Assembly: GCF_015070875.1 (NCBI RefSeq)
Contig: NZ_JADDIV010000002.1
Coordinates: forward strand, 310,001-374,000
Reading direction: 5' to 3'
Length of the DNA stretch: 64,000 bases
Source: Ramlibacter pallidus
GTDB lineage: Bacteria; Pseudomonadota; Gammaproteobacteria; Burkholderiales; Burkholderiaceae_C
In this document: in pieces, positions 48,780 through 58,489 of the stretch
How positions within the stretch are numbered: the first letter of the stretch is position 1
Layout: the number at the start of each line of letters is the position of its first letter
Program-made: the position numbers and the translations under genes
Notes under the pieces: model-generated
Told to the model about the DNA's origin: nothing
Databases searched by the model: none
The model's input: the letters and a program-made list of their open reading frames with translations, nothing else

Positions 48780-49807
48780 AGCTGGCGCTGCTCGCGGCGC
48801 TGGTGCTCGCCGGCCACCTCGTCGCGCTGGAGTGGCTGGGCCGCCAGGCCGACGCCATCTCCGGCATGCCGCGGATGGCGCCGCCGATGTTCACGCGCAT
48901 GCTGCGGCCGGCTACGCCGCCGCCGGTGGTGTCGATCGCGCCGGCACCGGCCGCCGTGCCGAAGCCGCGAGTGGCGCCGCGTCCCAAGCCCGCGGCGTCC
49001 GCCGCGCAGGAACCGGCCGAGGTGCAGCCGGCGGCCGCCGAACCGCCGATTCCGCCGGAGGAACCCGTGGTCGCGCAGCCTCCCGAGCCCGCCGCATCGG
49101 CGGCCGCGGCCGCGGCCGTCGCCGCATCGCCCGCGGCGAGCGCCGCCACCACGGACAGCGCGGCCCTCGACACCTGGCCCACCGACACGCGGCTGAACTA
49201 CCGGCTCACCGGCCACTGGCGCGGCCCGCTGCACGGCAACGCGCGCGTGCTGTGGCAGCGCGAGGGCGACAAGTACCAGGTGCGGCTGGAGGTGACGATC
49301 CACCTGCTGGGCGACCAGGCGCTCACGAGCCAGGGCGAAGTCACGCCGCAGGGCCTGGTGCCGCGCGCCTACGAGGAGCTGCGCCCGGGCAAGCGCCGGT
49401 TCGCGCAGTTCGGCGACCAGGTGCTGGTGTTCGAGAGCGGACGCACGGCAAAGCGGCCGCCCGGCGTGCAGGACACCGTCAGCCAGTTCGTCGAGCTCAC
49501 GCACCGCTTCGCCACCGGCCGCGAGGTGCTGGAGGTGGGCCGCAGCGTCGACATCTGGCTGGCGCGTCCCAGCGCCGTGGACCTGTGGACCTACGACATC
49601 GTCGCGCGCGACCTGCTGCAGACCGGCAGGCTCGGCGTGGTGGAGGCGTACCACCTGAAGCCGCGGCCGATCGCCAACCCGCGCGGCAACATCACCGCGG
49701 AGATGTGGTTCGCGCCGAACCTGCTGTACCTGCCGGTGCGCATCAAGGTGGTGATGGGCACCGAGGCCTGGCTCGACCTCGTGGTCGAGCACATCGAGCA
49801 GCGCTGA
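48758..49807 (+). CDS. DUF3108 domain protein, membrane anchored
   Basis: A 349-aa protein with an N-terminal membrane helix (about 7-23), a Pro/Ala-rich stretch (about 45-135), and a C-terminal DUF3108 beta domain (about 140-349; L-N-Y-R-L-T-G, W-x-R, then S-Q-G-E-V-T-P-Q-G-L-V-P-R). It is probably periplasmic, facing from the inner membrane. Function unknown. GTG 48758 starts 22 nt inside the M61 gene, and no ATG precedes the membrane helix. Confidence 0.8.
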   Translation: MVRRAALKLALLAALVLAGHLVALEWLGRQADAISGMPRMAPPMFTRMLRPATPPPVVSIAPAPAAVPKPRVAPRPKPAASAAQEPAEVQPAAAEPPIPPEEPVVAQPPEPAASAAAAAAVAASPAASAATTDSAALDTWPTDTRLNYRLTGHWRGPLHGNARVLWQREGDKYQVRLEVTIHLLGDQALTSQGEVTPQGLVPRAYEELRPGKRRFAQFGDQVLVFESGRTAKRPPGVQDTVSQFVELTHRFATGREVLEVGRSVDIWLARPSAVDLWTYDIVARDLLQTGRLGVVEAYHLKPRPIANPRGNITAEMWFAPNLLYLPVRIKVVMGTEAWLDLVVEHIEQR

Positions 49808-49809
49808 AC

Positions 49810-51105
49810 CTACGGCCTGCGCTGGTCGACCACGCGCCGGGCCTTGCCCATGCTGCGCTCGACGCCGCCGCAGGGCCGCAGCTCGATGCGTGCGGTGGTG
49901 CCGATGTACACCTTGATCTCGTGCGCCAGCAGCTCCGCCGCCGCCTGCACCTCGCCATGCCCGGGGTCGCGGCCGGGGCCGCACTCCACCGCCACGGTGA
50001 GCGCGTCGAGCGGCCCTTCGCGCGTGAGGATGCACTGGTAATGCGGCGCCAGCGCCGCCTGTTTCAGGATCAGTTCCTCGATCTGCGTCGGGAACACGTT
50101 GACGCCGCGCACGATCATCATGTCGTCGCTGCGGCCGGTGATCTTCTCCATGCGGCGCATCGTGCGCGCCGTGCCGGGCAGCAGGCGCGTGAGGTCGCGC
50201 GTGCGGTAGCGGATGATGGGCAGGGCTTCCTTGGTGAGGCTCGTAAACACGAGTTCGCCGAGCTCGCCGTCCGCCACCGGCTCGCCGGTTTCGGGGTCGA
50301 CGATCTCGGGGTAGAAATGGTCCTCCCAGATCGTCGGGCCGTCCTTGGTCTCGACGCACTCGTTCGCCACGCCCGGGCCCATCACTTCCGAGAGTCCGTA
50401 GATGTCGACGGCGTCGATGCCCATGCGCTGCTCGATGGTGGCGCGCATGTCGTTGGTCCAGGGTTCGGCGCCGAAGATGCCCAGGCGCAGGCTCGAAGCC
50501 CGCGGGTCCAGCCCCTGACGCTCGAATTCATCGGCGATGGCCAGCATGTAGCTGGGCGTGACCATGATGATGTCGGGGCGGAAGTCGGTGATCAGCTGCA
50601 CCTGCCGCTCGGTCTGGCCGCCGCCGAAGGGCACCACCGTCAGCCCGAGCTTCTCGGCGCCGTAGTGCGCGCCGAGCCCCCCGGTGAACAGGCCGTAGCC
50701 GTAGCTCACGTGGACCATGTCGCCCGGCCGCGCCCCCGAGGCGCGGATGCTGCGCGCCATCACGTGCGACCAGGTCTCGACGTCGTTCTTCGTGTAGCCG
50801 ACCACCGTGGGCTTGCCCGTGGTGCCGCTGGAGGCGTGGATGCGCACGCACTGTTCGCGCGGCACGGCGAACATGCCGAACGGATAGGCGTCGCGCAGGT
50901 CGCCCTTGCCGGTGAACGGGAACTTGCGCAGGTCCGCGAGGGTGGCCAGGTCGTCCGGGTGCACGCCGGCGGCGTCGAACTTGCGGCGGTACACGGGCGA
51001 ATGCGCATAGGCATGCCGCAGGGTCTGCTTCAGCCGCTTGAACTGCAGCGCCCGCAGTTCGTCGACGCTGGCCTTTTCGATCGGCTCGAGCGGGAACGCC
51101 TTCAT
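49810..51105 (-). CDS. paaK: Phenylacetate-CoA ligase
   Basis: A 431-aa adenylating enzyme. AMP-binding motif SSGTTGKPTVVGYT near residue 93, F-G-A-E-P-W, D-I-Y-G-L-S-E-V-M-G-P-G, and the C-terminal GRSDDMMIVRGVNVFPTQIE segment of PaaK. It activates phenylacetate to phenylacetyl-CoA at the start of the aerobic hybrid pathway. Overlaps paaI by ATGA. Confidence 0.96.
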   Translation of the reverse strand: MKAFPLEPIEKASVDELRALQFKRLKQTLRHAYAHSPVYRRKFDAAGVHPDDLATLADLRKFPFTGKGDLRDAYPFGMFAVPREQCVRIHASSGTTGKPTVVGYTKNDVETWSHVMARSIRASGARPGDMVHVSYGYGLFTGGLGAHYGAEKLGLTVVPFGGGQTERQVQLITDFRPDIIMVTPSYMLAIADEFERQGLDPRASSLRLGIFGAEPWTNDMRATIEQRMGIDAVDIYGLSEVMGPGVANECVETKDGPTIWEDHFYPEIVDPETGEPVADGELGELVFTSLTKEALPIIRYRTRDLTRLLPGTARTMRRMEKITGRSDDMMIVRGVNVFPTQIEELILKQAALAPHYQCILTREGPLDALTVAVECGPGRDPGHGEVQAAAELLAHEIKVYIGTTARIELRPCGGVERSMGKARRVVDQRRP

Positions 51106-51545
51106 GCGCCCTCCGGCAGCACCGTGCCCTGGAGGCTGGCGCTCTTGCCGCGGAACATCGCGACGACCTCGCCGTCCTGGTTCGTGACCTTCATGTCGTA
51201 GATGCCGTGGCGCCCCTGCAGGACCTGCTCCACGCCTTCGCACGTGAGCACGTCGTCGAGCTGGCCGGGCTTGAGGAATTCGATGCTGCAGCCGGCCGCC
51301 ACCGTGACCTTGTTGCGGCTGTTGCAGGCGTACGCGAAGGTGGAGTCGGCCAACGTGAAGATCAGGCCGCCATGGCAGATCCTGTGGCCATTGAGCATGG
51401 GGGCGCGCACCTTCATGCGCATCACGGCGCGGCCGGGTTCGCAGGCCAGCAGTTCGATCTGCATGAAGTCGCGCACGGCGGGGTCGTTCGCGTACATCGC
51501 CTCGCCGACGGCGGCGGCGAGCTGTTCGGGCGTGCGCATGCTCAT
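51102..51545 (-). CDS. paaI: Hydroxyphenylacetyl-CoA thioesterase PaaI
   Basis: A 147-aa hotdog-fold thioesterase with the H-G-G-L-I-F-T-L-A-D-S-T-F motif including the catalytic Asp. It recycles CoA from dead-end intermediates of phenylacetate breakdown. ATG 51545 overlaps the paaG stop. An internal ATG at 51539 is possible. Operon paaG-paaI-paaK. Confidence 0.92.
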   Translation of the reverse strand: MSMRTPEQLAAAVGEAMYANDPAVRDFMQIELLACEPGRAVMRMKVRAPMLNGHRICHGGLIFTLADSTFAYACNSRNKVTVAAGCSIEFLKPGQLDDVLTCEGVEQVLQGRHGIYDMKVTNQDGEVVAMFRGKSASLQGTVLPEGA

Positions 51546-52348
51546 TCGCCCTTGAAGCGTGCGGGGCGCTTCTCGCGGAAGGCCATCACACCCTCGATGT
51601 AGTCGTGCGTGCGGCCCAGGGCCGACTGCGTGTCGCGCTCCAGGTCCAGCTGCGCGTCGAGGTCGTTGGAGGCCGCCGCGCGCAGCAGCTTGCGCGTCTG
51701 CGCCAGCGCCGTCGTCGGCAGGACGGCCAGGCGCTCCGCTAGCTTCATCGCCGCGGCGACGCAGTCCTCGCCTTCCGGCGCCACGTCCCAGATCATCCCC
51801 CACTCCTTCGCGTCCTGCGCCGACAGCTTGTCCCCCAGCATCGCGCAGCCCATCGCCCGCGCGAGCCCGAGCTTCTTGACCAGGAACCAGGAGCCGCCGG
51901 CGTCGGGCACCAGCCCGATCTTGCTGAAGGCCTGGATGAAGGACGCCTTCGGGTCCGCCACCGCGAGGTCGCAGGCCATGGCGAACGAGGCGCCGGCGCC
52001 GGCGGCGACACCGTTGACGGCGGCGATGGTCGGCACGCGCAGCGCCATGAGCTTGCGGATGGAGGGATTGAAGGCCTGGTCGATCACGGGGCCCGGATCG
52101 GCGCGCTTCACCAGGTCCGGGCCCGGCTCGAAGTCGAACTCCGCCAGGTCGGCCCCGGCGCAGAAACCGCGGCCCGCGCCGGTGAGCACGGCGGCGCGGA
52201 TGGACTTGTCGGCGTTGATGCGATCGAGGATGTCCCAGAGGTCCTGGTGCATCCTGCGCGTGAAGCTGTTCAGCGCCTGCGGCCGGTTCAGCGTGATCAG
52301 CGCGACGCTGGCGCGCGCCTCGAAGAGGACGGTGGCTTCTTCGCTCAT
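51542..52348 (-). CDS. paaG: Oxepin-CoA-forming isomerase PaaG
   Basis: A 268-aa crotonase-fold protein. Oxyanion-hole residues lie in G-A-G-R-G-F-C-A-G-A-D-L and N-G-V-A-A-G-A-G-A-S. PaaG-like features include S-K-I-G-L-V-P-D-A-G-G-S-W-F. It isomerises ring-epoxyphenylacetyl-CoA to oxepin-CoA. Its linkage to paaI and paaK favours this over a generic enoyl-CoA hydratase. paaABCDE is not in the window. Confidence 0.9.
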   Translation of the reverse strand: MSEEATVLFEARASVALITLNRPQALNSFTRRMHQDLWDILDRINADKSIRAAVLTGAGRGFCAGADLAEFDFEPGPDLVKRADPGPVIDQAFNPSIRKLMALRVPTIAAVNGVAAGAGASFAMACDLAVADPKASFIQAFSKIGLVPDAGGSWFLVKKLGLARAMGCAMLGDKLSAQDAKEWGMIWDVAPEGEDCVAAAMKLAERLAVLPTTALAQTRKLLRAAASNDLDAQLDLERDTQSALGRTHDYIEGVMAFREKRPARFKGE

Positions 52349-52441
52349 GGGGTCTCCTTGCCGCCGAATCTAGCATCCGTGCGCGCGGCCCTGCAGCATG
52401 GTTTCCCTTGGTTATAGTTCCCCGATCCCACTGGAGAAACC

Positions 52442-53221
52442 ATGGCCTACGAACTGATCGAGGTGCGCACCGAAGGCGGCAAGGTCGGCGTGATCACGCT
52501 GAACCGGCCCAAGCAGCTCAATGCCCTGAACGACGCGCTGATGGACGAGCTGGGCGCGGCGCTGAAGGCCTTCGATGCCGACGAAGCGATCGGCTGCATG
52601 GTGCTCACGGGCAGCGAGAAGGCCTTCGCCGCGGGCGCCGACATCGGCGCGATGGCGAGCTACAGCTTCGCCGACGTCTACAAGGGCGACTACATCACGC
52701 GCAACTGGGAAGCCATCCGCGCCATCCGCAAGCCGGTGATCGCCGCCGTGAGCGGCTTTGCCCTGGGCGGCGGCTGCGAGCTGGCCATGATGTGCGACTT
52801 CATCATCGCCGCCGACAACGCGAAGTTCGGCCAGCCGGAGATCAAGCTGGGCATCATCCCCGGGGCCGGCGGCACGCAGCGGCTGCCGCGCGCCGTCGGC
52901 AAGGCCAAGGCGATGGACCTCACGCTGACGGGCCGGATGATGGATGCCGCCGAGGCGGAGCGCGCCGGCCTGGTCAGCCGCGTGGTGCCGGTGGACAAGC
53001 TGATGGACGAGGCCCTGGGCGCGGCGCTGATGATCAGCGACTACTCCCGCGTCTCCGTCATGGCGGCGAAGGAGTCGATCAACCGGGCGTTCGAGTCCGG
53101 CCTGGCCGACGGAGTGATGTTCGAACGGCGCCTGTTCCATGCGCTGTTCGCCACCGAGGACCAGAAGGAAGGCATGGACGCCTTCGTGAACAAGCGCAAG
53201 GCGCGGTTCCGCCACCAGTGA
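52442..53221 (+). CDS. paaF: Enoyl-CoA hydratase, probable PaaF
   Basis: A 259-aa crotonase. It carries [22 protein letters not shown] and [17 protein letters not shown], with both catalytic glutamates (GGGCELAM and QPEIKLG) in place. Divergent from paaG with a 93-bp shared promoter region and a GGAGAA ribosome site before ATG 52442. It may be PaaF or a short-chain enoyl-CoA hydratase of beta-oxidation. Confidence 0.88.
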   Translation: MAYELIEVRTEGGKVGVITLNRPKQLNALNDALMDELGAALKAFDADEAIGCMVLTGSEKAFAAGADIGAMASYSFADVYKGDYITRNWEAIRAIRKPVIAAVSGFALGGGCELAMMCDFIIAADNAKFGQPEIKLGIIPGAGGTQRLPRAVGKAKAMDLTLTGRMMDAAEAERAGLVSRVVPVDKLMDEALGAALMISDYSRVSVMAAKESINRAFESGLADGVMFERRLFHALFATEDQKEGMDAFVNKRKARFRHQ

Positions 53222-53222
53222 A

Positions 53223-54224
53223 CTAGCGCAGCAGGCGGGCGACCTCTTCGCGCAGGTCCTCGTCGAGGGAGGCCGCCGGACGCAGCAGCCGCGGGACCTG
53301 GCCGGGCTCCACCGGCGTCCACCGCCAGTGCTCGCCGAGGCGTTCCAGCACGCCGAGCGCTTCGTTGCCGCGGGCGAGTTCGAGGCGCAGGGACGCCGTG
53401 CCCGCCGTGGCGCCGTTCGCCGCGGCCGGCGACGCGAACAGGCGCACGACCAGGGCGGGCAACAGGCCGGCCTGGTCCGCCGGCAACACCAGCGACCTTC
53501 CACCGGCTTCGACGCGCACCTGCGTGAAGGTCGCCGCTTCCGCGCGCGCACGCGCCGCGGGGGCGGCCGCCGCGAGCGGCGCTGGCGGAGCGGCGGCGGG
53601 TGGGGGTGCAGGCGCGCGTGCGAGTGCAGGAGCGCTGCGGCGTTCCTCCAGCGCCTGCGGCGCGGGTTGCGCGGCATCCGCCATGGCGGCCGGCGGCGCG
53701 GTCGCGGGCGCGGGTGCGGGTGCGACGGCAGGTGCGGAGGGCGCCGACGGTGCAGCGGGAGCCGGCACCACGGACGGAGACGCGGCGCGTCCCTGCGGCG
53801 TGATCGCAAGGCCTGGCCGCGGCGCGGGCGCCGGTGCCTTGGCGGATTCCGGCAGCACGGTCGGTGCGGGGGGCGGTGCCGGCTGCGGCGCCGGCTGCAC
53901 CGCCGGGGCGGCCGGCACCTCCGGCTTGGCGGCGGCCTGCGGCGCCGCCGCCACGCGTTCGCCCGCCGGCTCGGTCCTCGCGCCGGGCACTTCTTCATCG
54001 TTCCACAAGACGGTGACCAGCGTGGCCACCATCAGCGTCGCAAAGGCGGCGGCCCACGGCGTGCCGCTGCGGCCGACGGGACGCCACCAGCGCCGCCATG
54101 CGGGCTGCACCGCCGCACGGGCGGCGGCATGGATGGCCTCGCGCGTGCGCGCCTGCGGCTGCAGACCGGCGTCGGGTGCGGCATCCAGCGCCTGGCGCAG
54201 CCGCGCGTCGCGCAGGTCGGTCAT
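53223..54224 (-). CDS. Putative anti-sigma factor with one membrane helix
   Basis: A 333-aa protein. The N-terminal cytoplasmic part (about 1-55) is Arg/Ala-rich. One membrane helix (about 56-74) is followed by a long Pro/Ala-rich periplasmic linker (about 85-235) and a folded C-terminal part (about 240-333). The linker is low complexity. ATG 54224 overlaps the ECF sigma stop (ATGA), the usual layout for a cognate anti-sigma. No zinc-binding H-x3-C-x2-C motif is present, so it is not a classical ZAS protein. Confidence 0.7.
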   Translation of the reverse strand: MTDLRDARLRQALDAAPDAGLQPQARTREAIHAAARAAVQPAWRRWWRPVGRSGTPWAAAFATLMVATLVTVLWNDEEVPGARTEPAGERVAAAPQAAAKPEVPAAPAVQPAPQPAPPPAPTVLPESAKAPAPAPRPGLAITPQGRAASPSVVPAPAAPSAPSAPAVAPAPAPATAPPAAMADAAQPAPQALEERRSAPALARAPAPPPAAAPPAPLAAAAPAARARAEAATFTQVRVEAGGRSLVLPADQAGLLPALVVRLFASPAAANGATAGTASLRLELARGNEALGVLERLGEHWRWTPVEPGQVPRLLRPAASLDEDLREEVARLLR

Positions 54225-54832
54225 CGCGCGGGCTCCAGGGCGGCCAGGTAGTCGCCCATGCAGCCCCGCAGCTTCTTCAAGGCATAGCGCAGGCGGCTCT
54301 TGGCCGTCTCGAAGGGCAGCGACAGGCGCCGCGCGAGGTCCTCGACGCTGGCGCCGTCCTCGTGGTGCAGCAGGAAGGCCGCGCGCTGTGCCTGCGGCAG
54401 CGCCTCCAGGCAATGCAGCAGCTGCGCGCCGGCCGCGCGCCAGTACGCGAGGTCCTCGCTCGAAGGCGCGAGCTGGTCGGCCCGCGCGAGCAGCCAGTCG
54501 AGCGGATCGTCGCCGTCTTCGTCGCGGTCCACGCTGACCTCGCGCCCGGCCACGCGCAGGCGGTCCATGGCGGCGTTGTGCGCGATGGTGAACGCCCAGG
54601 TCCGCCAGGCCGCGCCCTGCGGCTGGAAGCTCGCGCGCGCGGCGACGATGCGCAGCCAGGCGTCCTGGAACACCTCGTCGGCCTGGGCGGCCAGCGACGC
54701 GCCCAGGAGGCGCCGCACGAAGCGGTACAGGCCCGCCTCGTGGCGCGCATAGAGCAGGTCGAAGGCGGAAGCGTCGCCGCGGGCATAGGCGAGCATCAGG
54801 TCCTCGTCCGGCAGGTCGCGCTGGGGATGCAT
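54221..54832 (-). CDS. ECF-type sigma factor
   Basis: A 203-aa sigma factor with region 2 (about 12-85; D-E-V-F-Q-D-A-W-L-R-I and W-A-F-T-I-A-H-N) and region 4 (about 130-190; L-P-x-A-Q-R-A-A-F-L-L-H-H-E-D-G-A-S-V-E-D-L-A). The region 4 helix reads ETAKSRLRYALKKLR. It forms a pair with the downstream membrane protein and diverges from a von Willebrand protein. No ECF-type promoter could be defined in the 122-bp divergent region. Confidence 0.93.
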   Translation of the reverse strand: MHPQRDLPDEDLMLAYARGDASAFDLLYARHEAGLYRFVRRLLGASLAAQADEVFQDAWLRIVAARASFQPQGAAWRTWAFTIAHNAAMDRLRVAGREVSVDRDEDGDDPLDWLLARADQLAPSSEDLAYWRAAGAQLLHCLEALPQAQRAAFLLHHEDGASVEDLARRLSLPFETAKSRLRYALKKLRGCMGDYLAALEPAR

Positions 54833-54954
54833 GGGCAGATTCTCACATCACGTTCTACGGCGGCCACCGGGCATCGGGGTTAAACCGGGCGCGGGCACCT
54901 GACCCCGTCCGCGTGCGCGCCGCGTGCAAAGGACATCCCAACCAGGAGTGGTCC

Positions 54955-56436
54955 ATGAAGAAACGCAGTCCGTCCCGCTTCCTTCCCTGCGCCCTGTGCG
55001 CGCAATTCCTGCTGGCCGCCTGGCCCGCAACGGCGCAACCCCTGTGGCCGGAGCCCCGGCTGGAGCCCACGCGCTCGCTGGTCGCGCGGCCGACGCCCGG
55101 CTTCCACGCACCGTCCGCAACCCACTGCGCCCGTCCGGTCGGCACGCGCGAGGTGCCGGGCCGCGCGCACGCACAGCACGGAGGCGACCCGCGGCTGGAG
55201 GAATCCGCGAAGCCGTCCGCCGACGCACGCCTGGAGCGCCGCAGCCGCGGCGAAGCCGCCGCGTCCGCACCGGCGCTGGCCGCGGCGCCGTCCGCCGTCC
55301 CGGCACCTCCCGCCGGCGCCCGCGCCGCCGCACCGGTGGCGCCCCAGGCCATGCACGACGGCATCGCGCCGCACCAGCCGTCACACGGCCAATGGACGGC
55401 ACCGCCCGTGGTCACGGCTGGCGTGGTCGACGACAACGCGGACTTCAGCGCCTACCTCGCCTTCCGGGATCGCACGCAGGTGCACCACCGGCCCCGCGAC
55501 GTGCGCGAGCGCCACCTGCTGGAAGTGAAGGACCGCCGCGGCCGCCCGGTCGGCGACGCCGAAGTGTCGGTGCAGGGCACGAGCGGACACGCGATGTGGG
55601 CGCGCACCGATGCGGGCGGGCGCGCCTGGCTGCACCCGGACGCCTTCGACCCCGCGGGCTCGATGCACTACGACGTGGCCGTGCGCAAGGACGGCCGCGA
55701 GACCGCCGCCCGCCTCGCGCGCGGGCAGAAGAGCGCCGTGCAGGTGGTCCTCGATGCTGCGACGGCTCCCGCGCGGGCCCGCCTGGACCTCGTCTTCCTG
55801 GTCGACGCGACCGGCTCCATGGGCGACGAGATCGACAAGCTCAAGGCCACCTTGCGCACCATCACGGCGGAAGTGGCGTCGCTCCCCAGCCGGCCGGACA
55901 TCTGCCTGGCGCTGGTGGCCTATCGCGACCGCGGCGACGCCTTCCTGCTGCGCAGCCACGACTTCACCAACGACGTGGGGGCGTTCCTGCAGCACGCGCT
56001 GTATCCGCTGCGCGCCGGGGGCGGCGGCGACTACCCGGAAGCCATGAACGAGGCGCTGCACGAGACGGTGCACCAGCTCAGCTGGCGCGGCGACGGCGCC
56101 ACGCGCCTCGTGATCCTGCTGGCCGATGCCCCGCCGCACCTGGACTACGGCGCGCCGCAGTACGACGACGACATGCTGGCCGCGTTGGGCAAGGGCATCA
56201 AGGTCTTCGGGGTGGGCGCCAGCGGGCTGGACCGCCAGGGCGAGTTCATCCAGCGGCAGATCGCCCAGTACACGGGCGGCAAGTTCGTCTTCCTGACCTA
56301 TGCCGACCCGCACCGGCCTGCCAGCGGGCCGGGCCGCGAGACCGTGCACGACGTGAAGAACTACTCGGTCGACACGCTCGACCGGCTGGTCGTGCGGCTG
56401 GTCACGGAAGAACTGGCGAAAGGCGCGCCGCGTTGA
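54955..56436 (+). CDS. Exported von Willebrand factor A domain protein
   Basis: A 493-aa protein. Signal peptide (about 1-27), a Pro/Ala-rich stretch, an Ig-like/carboxypeptidase-regulatory-like beta domain (about 185-260), and a VWA domain from residue 280 with MIDAS D-A-T-G-S (Asp 284 to Ser 288), then Y-R-D-R-G-D and a conserved GGGGDYPEA loop. Divergent from the sigma/anti-sigma pair with AGGAG before ATG 54955, suggesting one functional unit. Likely periplasmic or surface-located. Ligand unknown. Confidence 0.85.
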   Translation: MKKRSPSRFLPCALCAQFLLAAWPATAQPLWPEPRLEPTRSLVARPTPGFHAPSATHCARPVGTREVPGRAHAQHGGDPRLEESAKPSADARLERRSRGEAAASAPALAAAPSAVPAPPAGARAAAPVAPQAMHDGIAPHQPSHGQWTAPPVVTAGVVDDNADFSAYLAFRDRTQVHHRPRDVRERHLLEVKDRRGRPVGDAEVSVQGTSGHAMWARTDAGGRAWLHPDAFDPAGSMHYDVAVRKDGRETAARLARGQKSAVQVVLDAATAPARARLDLVFLVDATGSMGDEIDKLKATLRTITAEVASLPSRPDICLALVAYRDRGDAFLLRSHDFTNDVGAFLQHALYPLRAGGGGDYPEAMNEALHETVHQLSWRGDGATRLVILLADAPPHLDYGAPQYDDDMLAALGKGIKVFGVGASGLDRQGEFIQRQIAQYTGGKFVFLTYADPHRPASGPGRETVHDVKNYSVDTLDRLVVRLVTEELAKGAPR

Positions 56437-56437
56437 G

Positions 56438-56466
56438 TGCAAGGCCCGTCCGCGCGTTGCTATAAT
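56438..56466 (+). promoter_or_regulatory. Promoter of the tRNA gene
   Basis: A perfect TATAAT (56461-56466) lies 10 nt before the tRNA. TGCAAG at 56438-56443 with a 17-nt spacer is a plausible -35. A G+C-rich stretch follows the -10, typical of stable RNA promoters. Confidence 0.65.
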
Positions 56467-56476
56467 CTTGGGCTCA

Positions 56477-56553
<77 letters not shown>

Positions 56554-56747
56554 GATACACCGCGCCGCTCGGCCTGCACGGGCGGGGTTGCGGCCCGCGA
56601 TGGACATCCCCGGGGCCCAGAAATCCCGCCAGGCGCTGCGGCCCAGGCCGAGCCCGGGCCGATCGCGGGATCTCCGCAGCACATGATCGAGAGATGCCGC
56701 GCGCCAGCGGCGGGCCGGGCACGACCCGGAAGACGCGAGGACGCAGA
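56554..56747. other. Intergenic region after the tRNA
   Basis: 194 bp with no credible gene. There is no repeat of the tRNA 3' end and no clear terminator. A GAGGA ribosome site lies at its right end (56736-56741) in front of the next gene. Confidence 0.6.
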
Positions 56748-58382
56748 ATGACTGGTTTCATCCGCCTCGTGCTGGCCGTCCTGGCCGCAGCCTGCGCAGC
56801 CACCGCGGCTGCCGCGCCTGCTCCCGCCGACGTCCAGCCGAGTGGTTCCGGCAAGTACAAGATGTACTTGTGGAGCTTCTCGCCGTCGCACAAGTACGAG
56901 CTCGAGAAGCACCTGAAGGACGGGGATCCCCTGCGGGCGGTCTGGAGTACCTGGGCGCAGTACCACCACACCCGCGACCTGCCCCTGGCGCTCCGCAACG
57001 TCGACGCCATCGTGCGCCACTGGAACGTCGACAGCACGGCGAAGGTGACCTACGGCTACGCGTACAACAACATGCCGGCGGGCTGGTGGTCCGGCATGGA
57101 CGGTCTGATGCTGCCCTGGCTGCTCGTCCAGCTCGGACAGGAAGGCGGGCGCCGCGACCTGGTCGACCTGGGACGCAAGGTGCTGAAGAAGTCCCTGGCC
57201 TCGCCGCTGGAAGGCGGAACGCTCTGGCGCGAGGGCAACCGCTGCTGGTTTTCGGAGTACGCCTGGCCCGGGATGAAGAAGTCCGAGGAGTTCTACGTGC
57301 TGAACGGCCACCTGTTCTCCCTGGGAGCGGTGTTCGAGCTGGCACGGCTGCTCAAGGACAAGGAGGCCGCCGCAGCCTATGAATGCGGGATGCGGGGGAT
57401 GCGGGAGCGGCTGCCGGAATTCCTCGGGGCGGGCGACCACTGGGCGCGGTACATGACCACGCCGTCCACCATCAACCCCAGCCTGTACCTCATCTACGAG
57501 ATCGTCCAGCTCGATTCGCTGCACGCCATGACCGGGGAGTCGGTGTTCTTCGACGAGGGCATCCGGCGGCGCGCCCTGCTGCAGCGCCAGTATCCGATCT
57601 ATGCGGTGGAGAAGAACGGCCGGAAGGAGGTCTTCTTCAGTTCGAGCGGCGCGCCCCACCCGTACCAGCTCGATCCCTACCAGCGGGTGGTGCGGTGCCG
57701 GGGCCCGGGCGGCGCGGTGTCGCTCGCCACCTTTCCGGCCAGGGACGGGTTCGACAAGTCGGCCTTCCTGTCGGCACCGGTGCGCGACTTCGACCTCACG
57801 TGCGAGTTGTACGCACGGGCCGGGTCGAGCGAGATCCTCATCTACTCCACGTCCGATTTCGTGAAGGCCGGTGCCGCGGCGCCCCAGCCCCTGCGGTACG
57901 AAACCCGGGACGTCATGCTGGATGCGGTGCCCCAGAAGGACGGCTCGATCCTGCTGCAGCCGGACATCGTGTCCGCGCCGAACGGGCCGCAGTACCTCAA
58001 CACCTCGGGGCGGGTGTCGCTCGCCTTCCGCTCGCGTCCGCTGTCGCCCACGGACCTGGTCGTGCTGGAGGTGGAAGCGTCGGAGCCCCTCAACTACAGC
58101 ATTTCCCTGAATGCCGCCGGCAAGACCATCATGCGCTACGGCAAGCCGCTGAAACAGGGCCGGCAGCTGGTGGTGCTCTCGTCGCTGGGTTTCGACGAAG
58201 GCATGCATTTCCACGCCATGGACGGCATCACCTTCTACTTCGACACCACGCGCCTGGGGAAGCAGGCCCGGGTGAAGCTCGCCAACCTGTACGTGGTGGA
58301 TCAGTACGGCTTGTACCTGGTGCACAAGTCGACCGGCATTCCCATGTTGAGCGAAGATCCGGCTTCGCTCGTGAAGATGTGA
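56748..58382 (+). CDS. D-glucuronyl C5-epimerase-like exported protein
   Basis: A 544-aa protein with signal peptide (about 1-26) and an alpha-barrel region (about 90-270) whose pattern N-G-H-L-F-S-L-G-A-V-F-E-L-A-R-L-L matches the C-terminal domain of glucuronyl C5-epimerases. This is followed by W-A-R-Y and N-P-S-L-Y-L-I-Y-E-I-V-Q-L. The rest (about 300-544) is beta rich and not recognised. Such proteins act on uronic-acid polysaccharides. Substrate cannot be told and no polysaccharide locus is adjacent. GAGGA ribosome site; ATG 56748. Confidence 0.7.
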   Translation: MTGFIRLVLAVLAAACAATAAAAPAPADVQPSGSGKYKMYLWSFSPSHKYELEKHLKDGDPLRAVWSTWAQYHHTRDLPLALRNVDAIVRHWNVDSTAKVTYGYAYNNMPAGWWSGMDGLMLPWLLVQLGQEGGRRDLVDLGRKVLKKSLASPLEGGTLWREGNRCWFSEYAWPGMKKSEEFYVLNGHLFSLGAVFELARLLKDKEAAAAYECGMRGMRERLPEFLGAGDHWARYMTTPSTINPSLYLIYEIVQLDSLHAMTGESVFFDEGIRRRALLQRQYPIYAVEKNGRKEVFFSSSGAPHPYQLDPYQRVVRCRGPGGAVSLATFPARDGFDKSAFLSAPVRDFDLTCELYARAGSSEILIYSTSDFVKAGAAAPQPLRYETRDVMLDAVPQKDGSILLQPDIVSAPNGPQYLNTSGRVSLAFRSRPLSPTDLVVLEVEASEPLNYSISLNAAGKTIMRYGKPLKQGRQLVVLSSLGFDEGMHFHAMDGITFYFDTTRLGKQARVKLANLYVVDQYGLYLVHKSTGIPMLSEDPASLVKM

Positions 58383-58400
58383 TGGCGGCCGCTGTTGATG

Positions 58401-58427
58401 TGCCGCCACAACGCGGCGGCATCGTTT
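58401..58427 (+). terminator. Possible intrinsic terminator
   Basis: TGCCGCC (58401-58407) and GGCGGCA (58415-58421) form a 7-bp stem with a 7-nt loop, followed by a short TCGTTT tract. It sits 19 nt past the epimerase-like gene. The T tract is weak. Confidence 0.45.
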
Positions 58428-58489
58428 GACACCACGTGCCCCGCATTGCACAGTCACCCGCACTACCCCTCAGCCCCTGGCTCTACACC

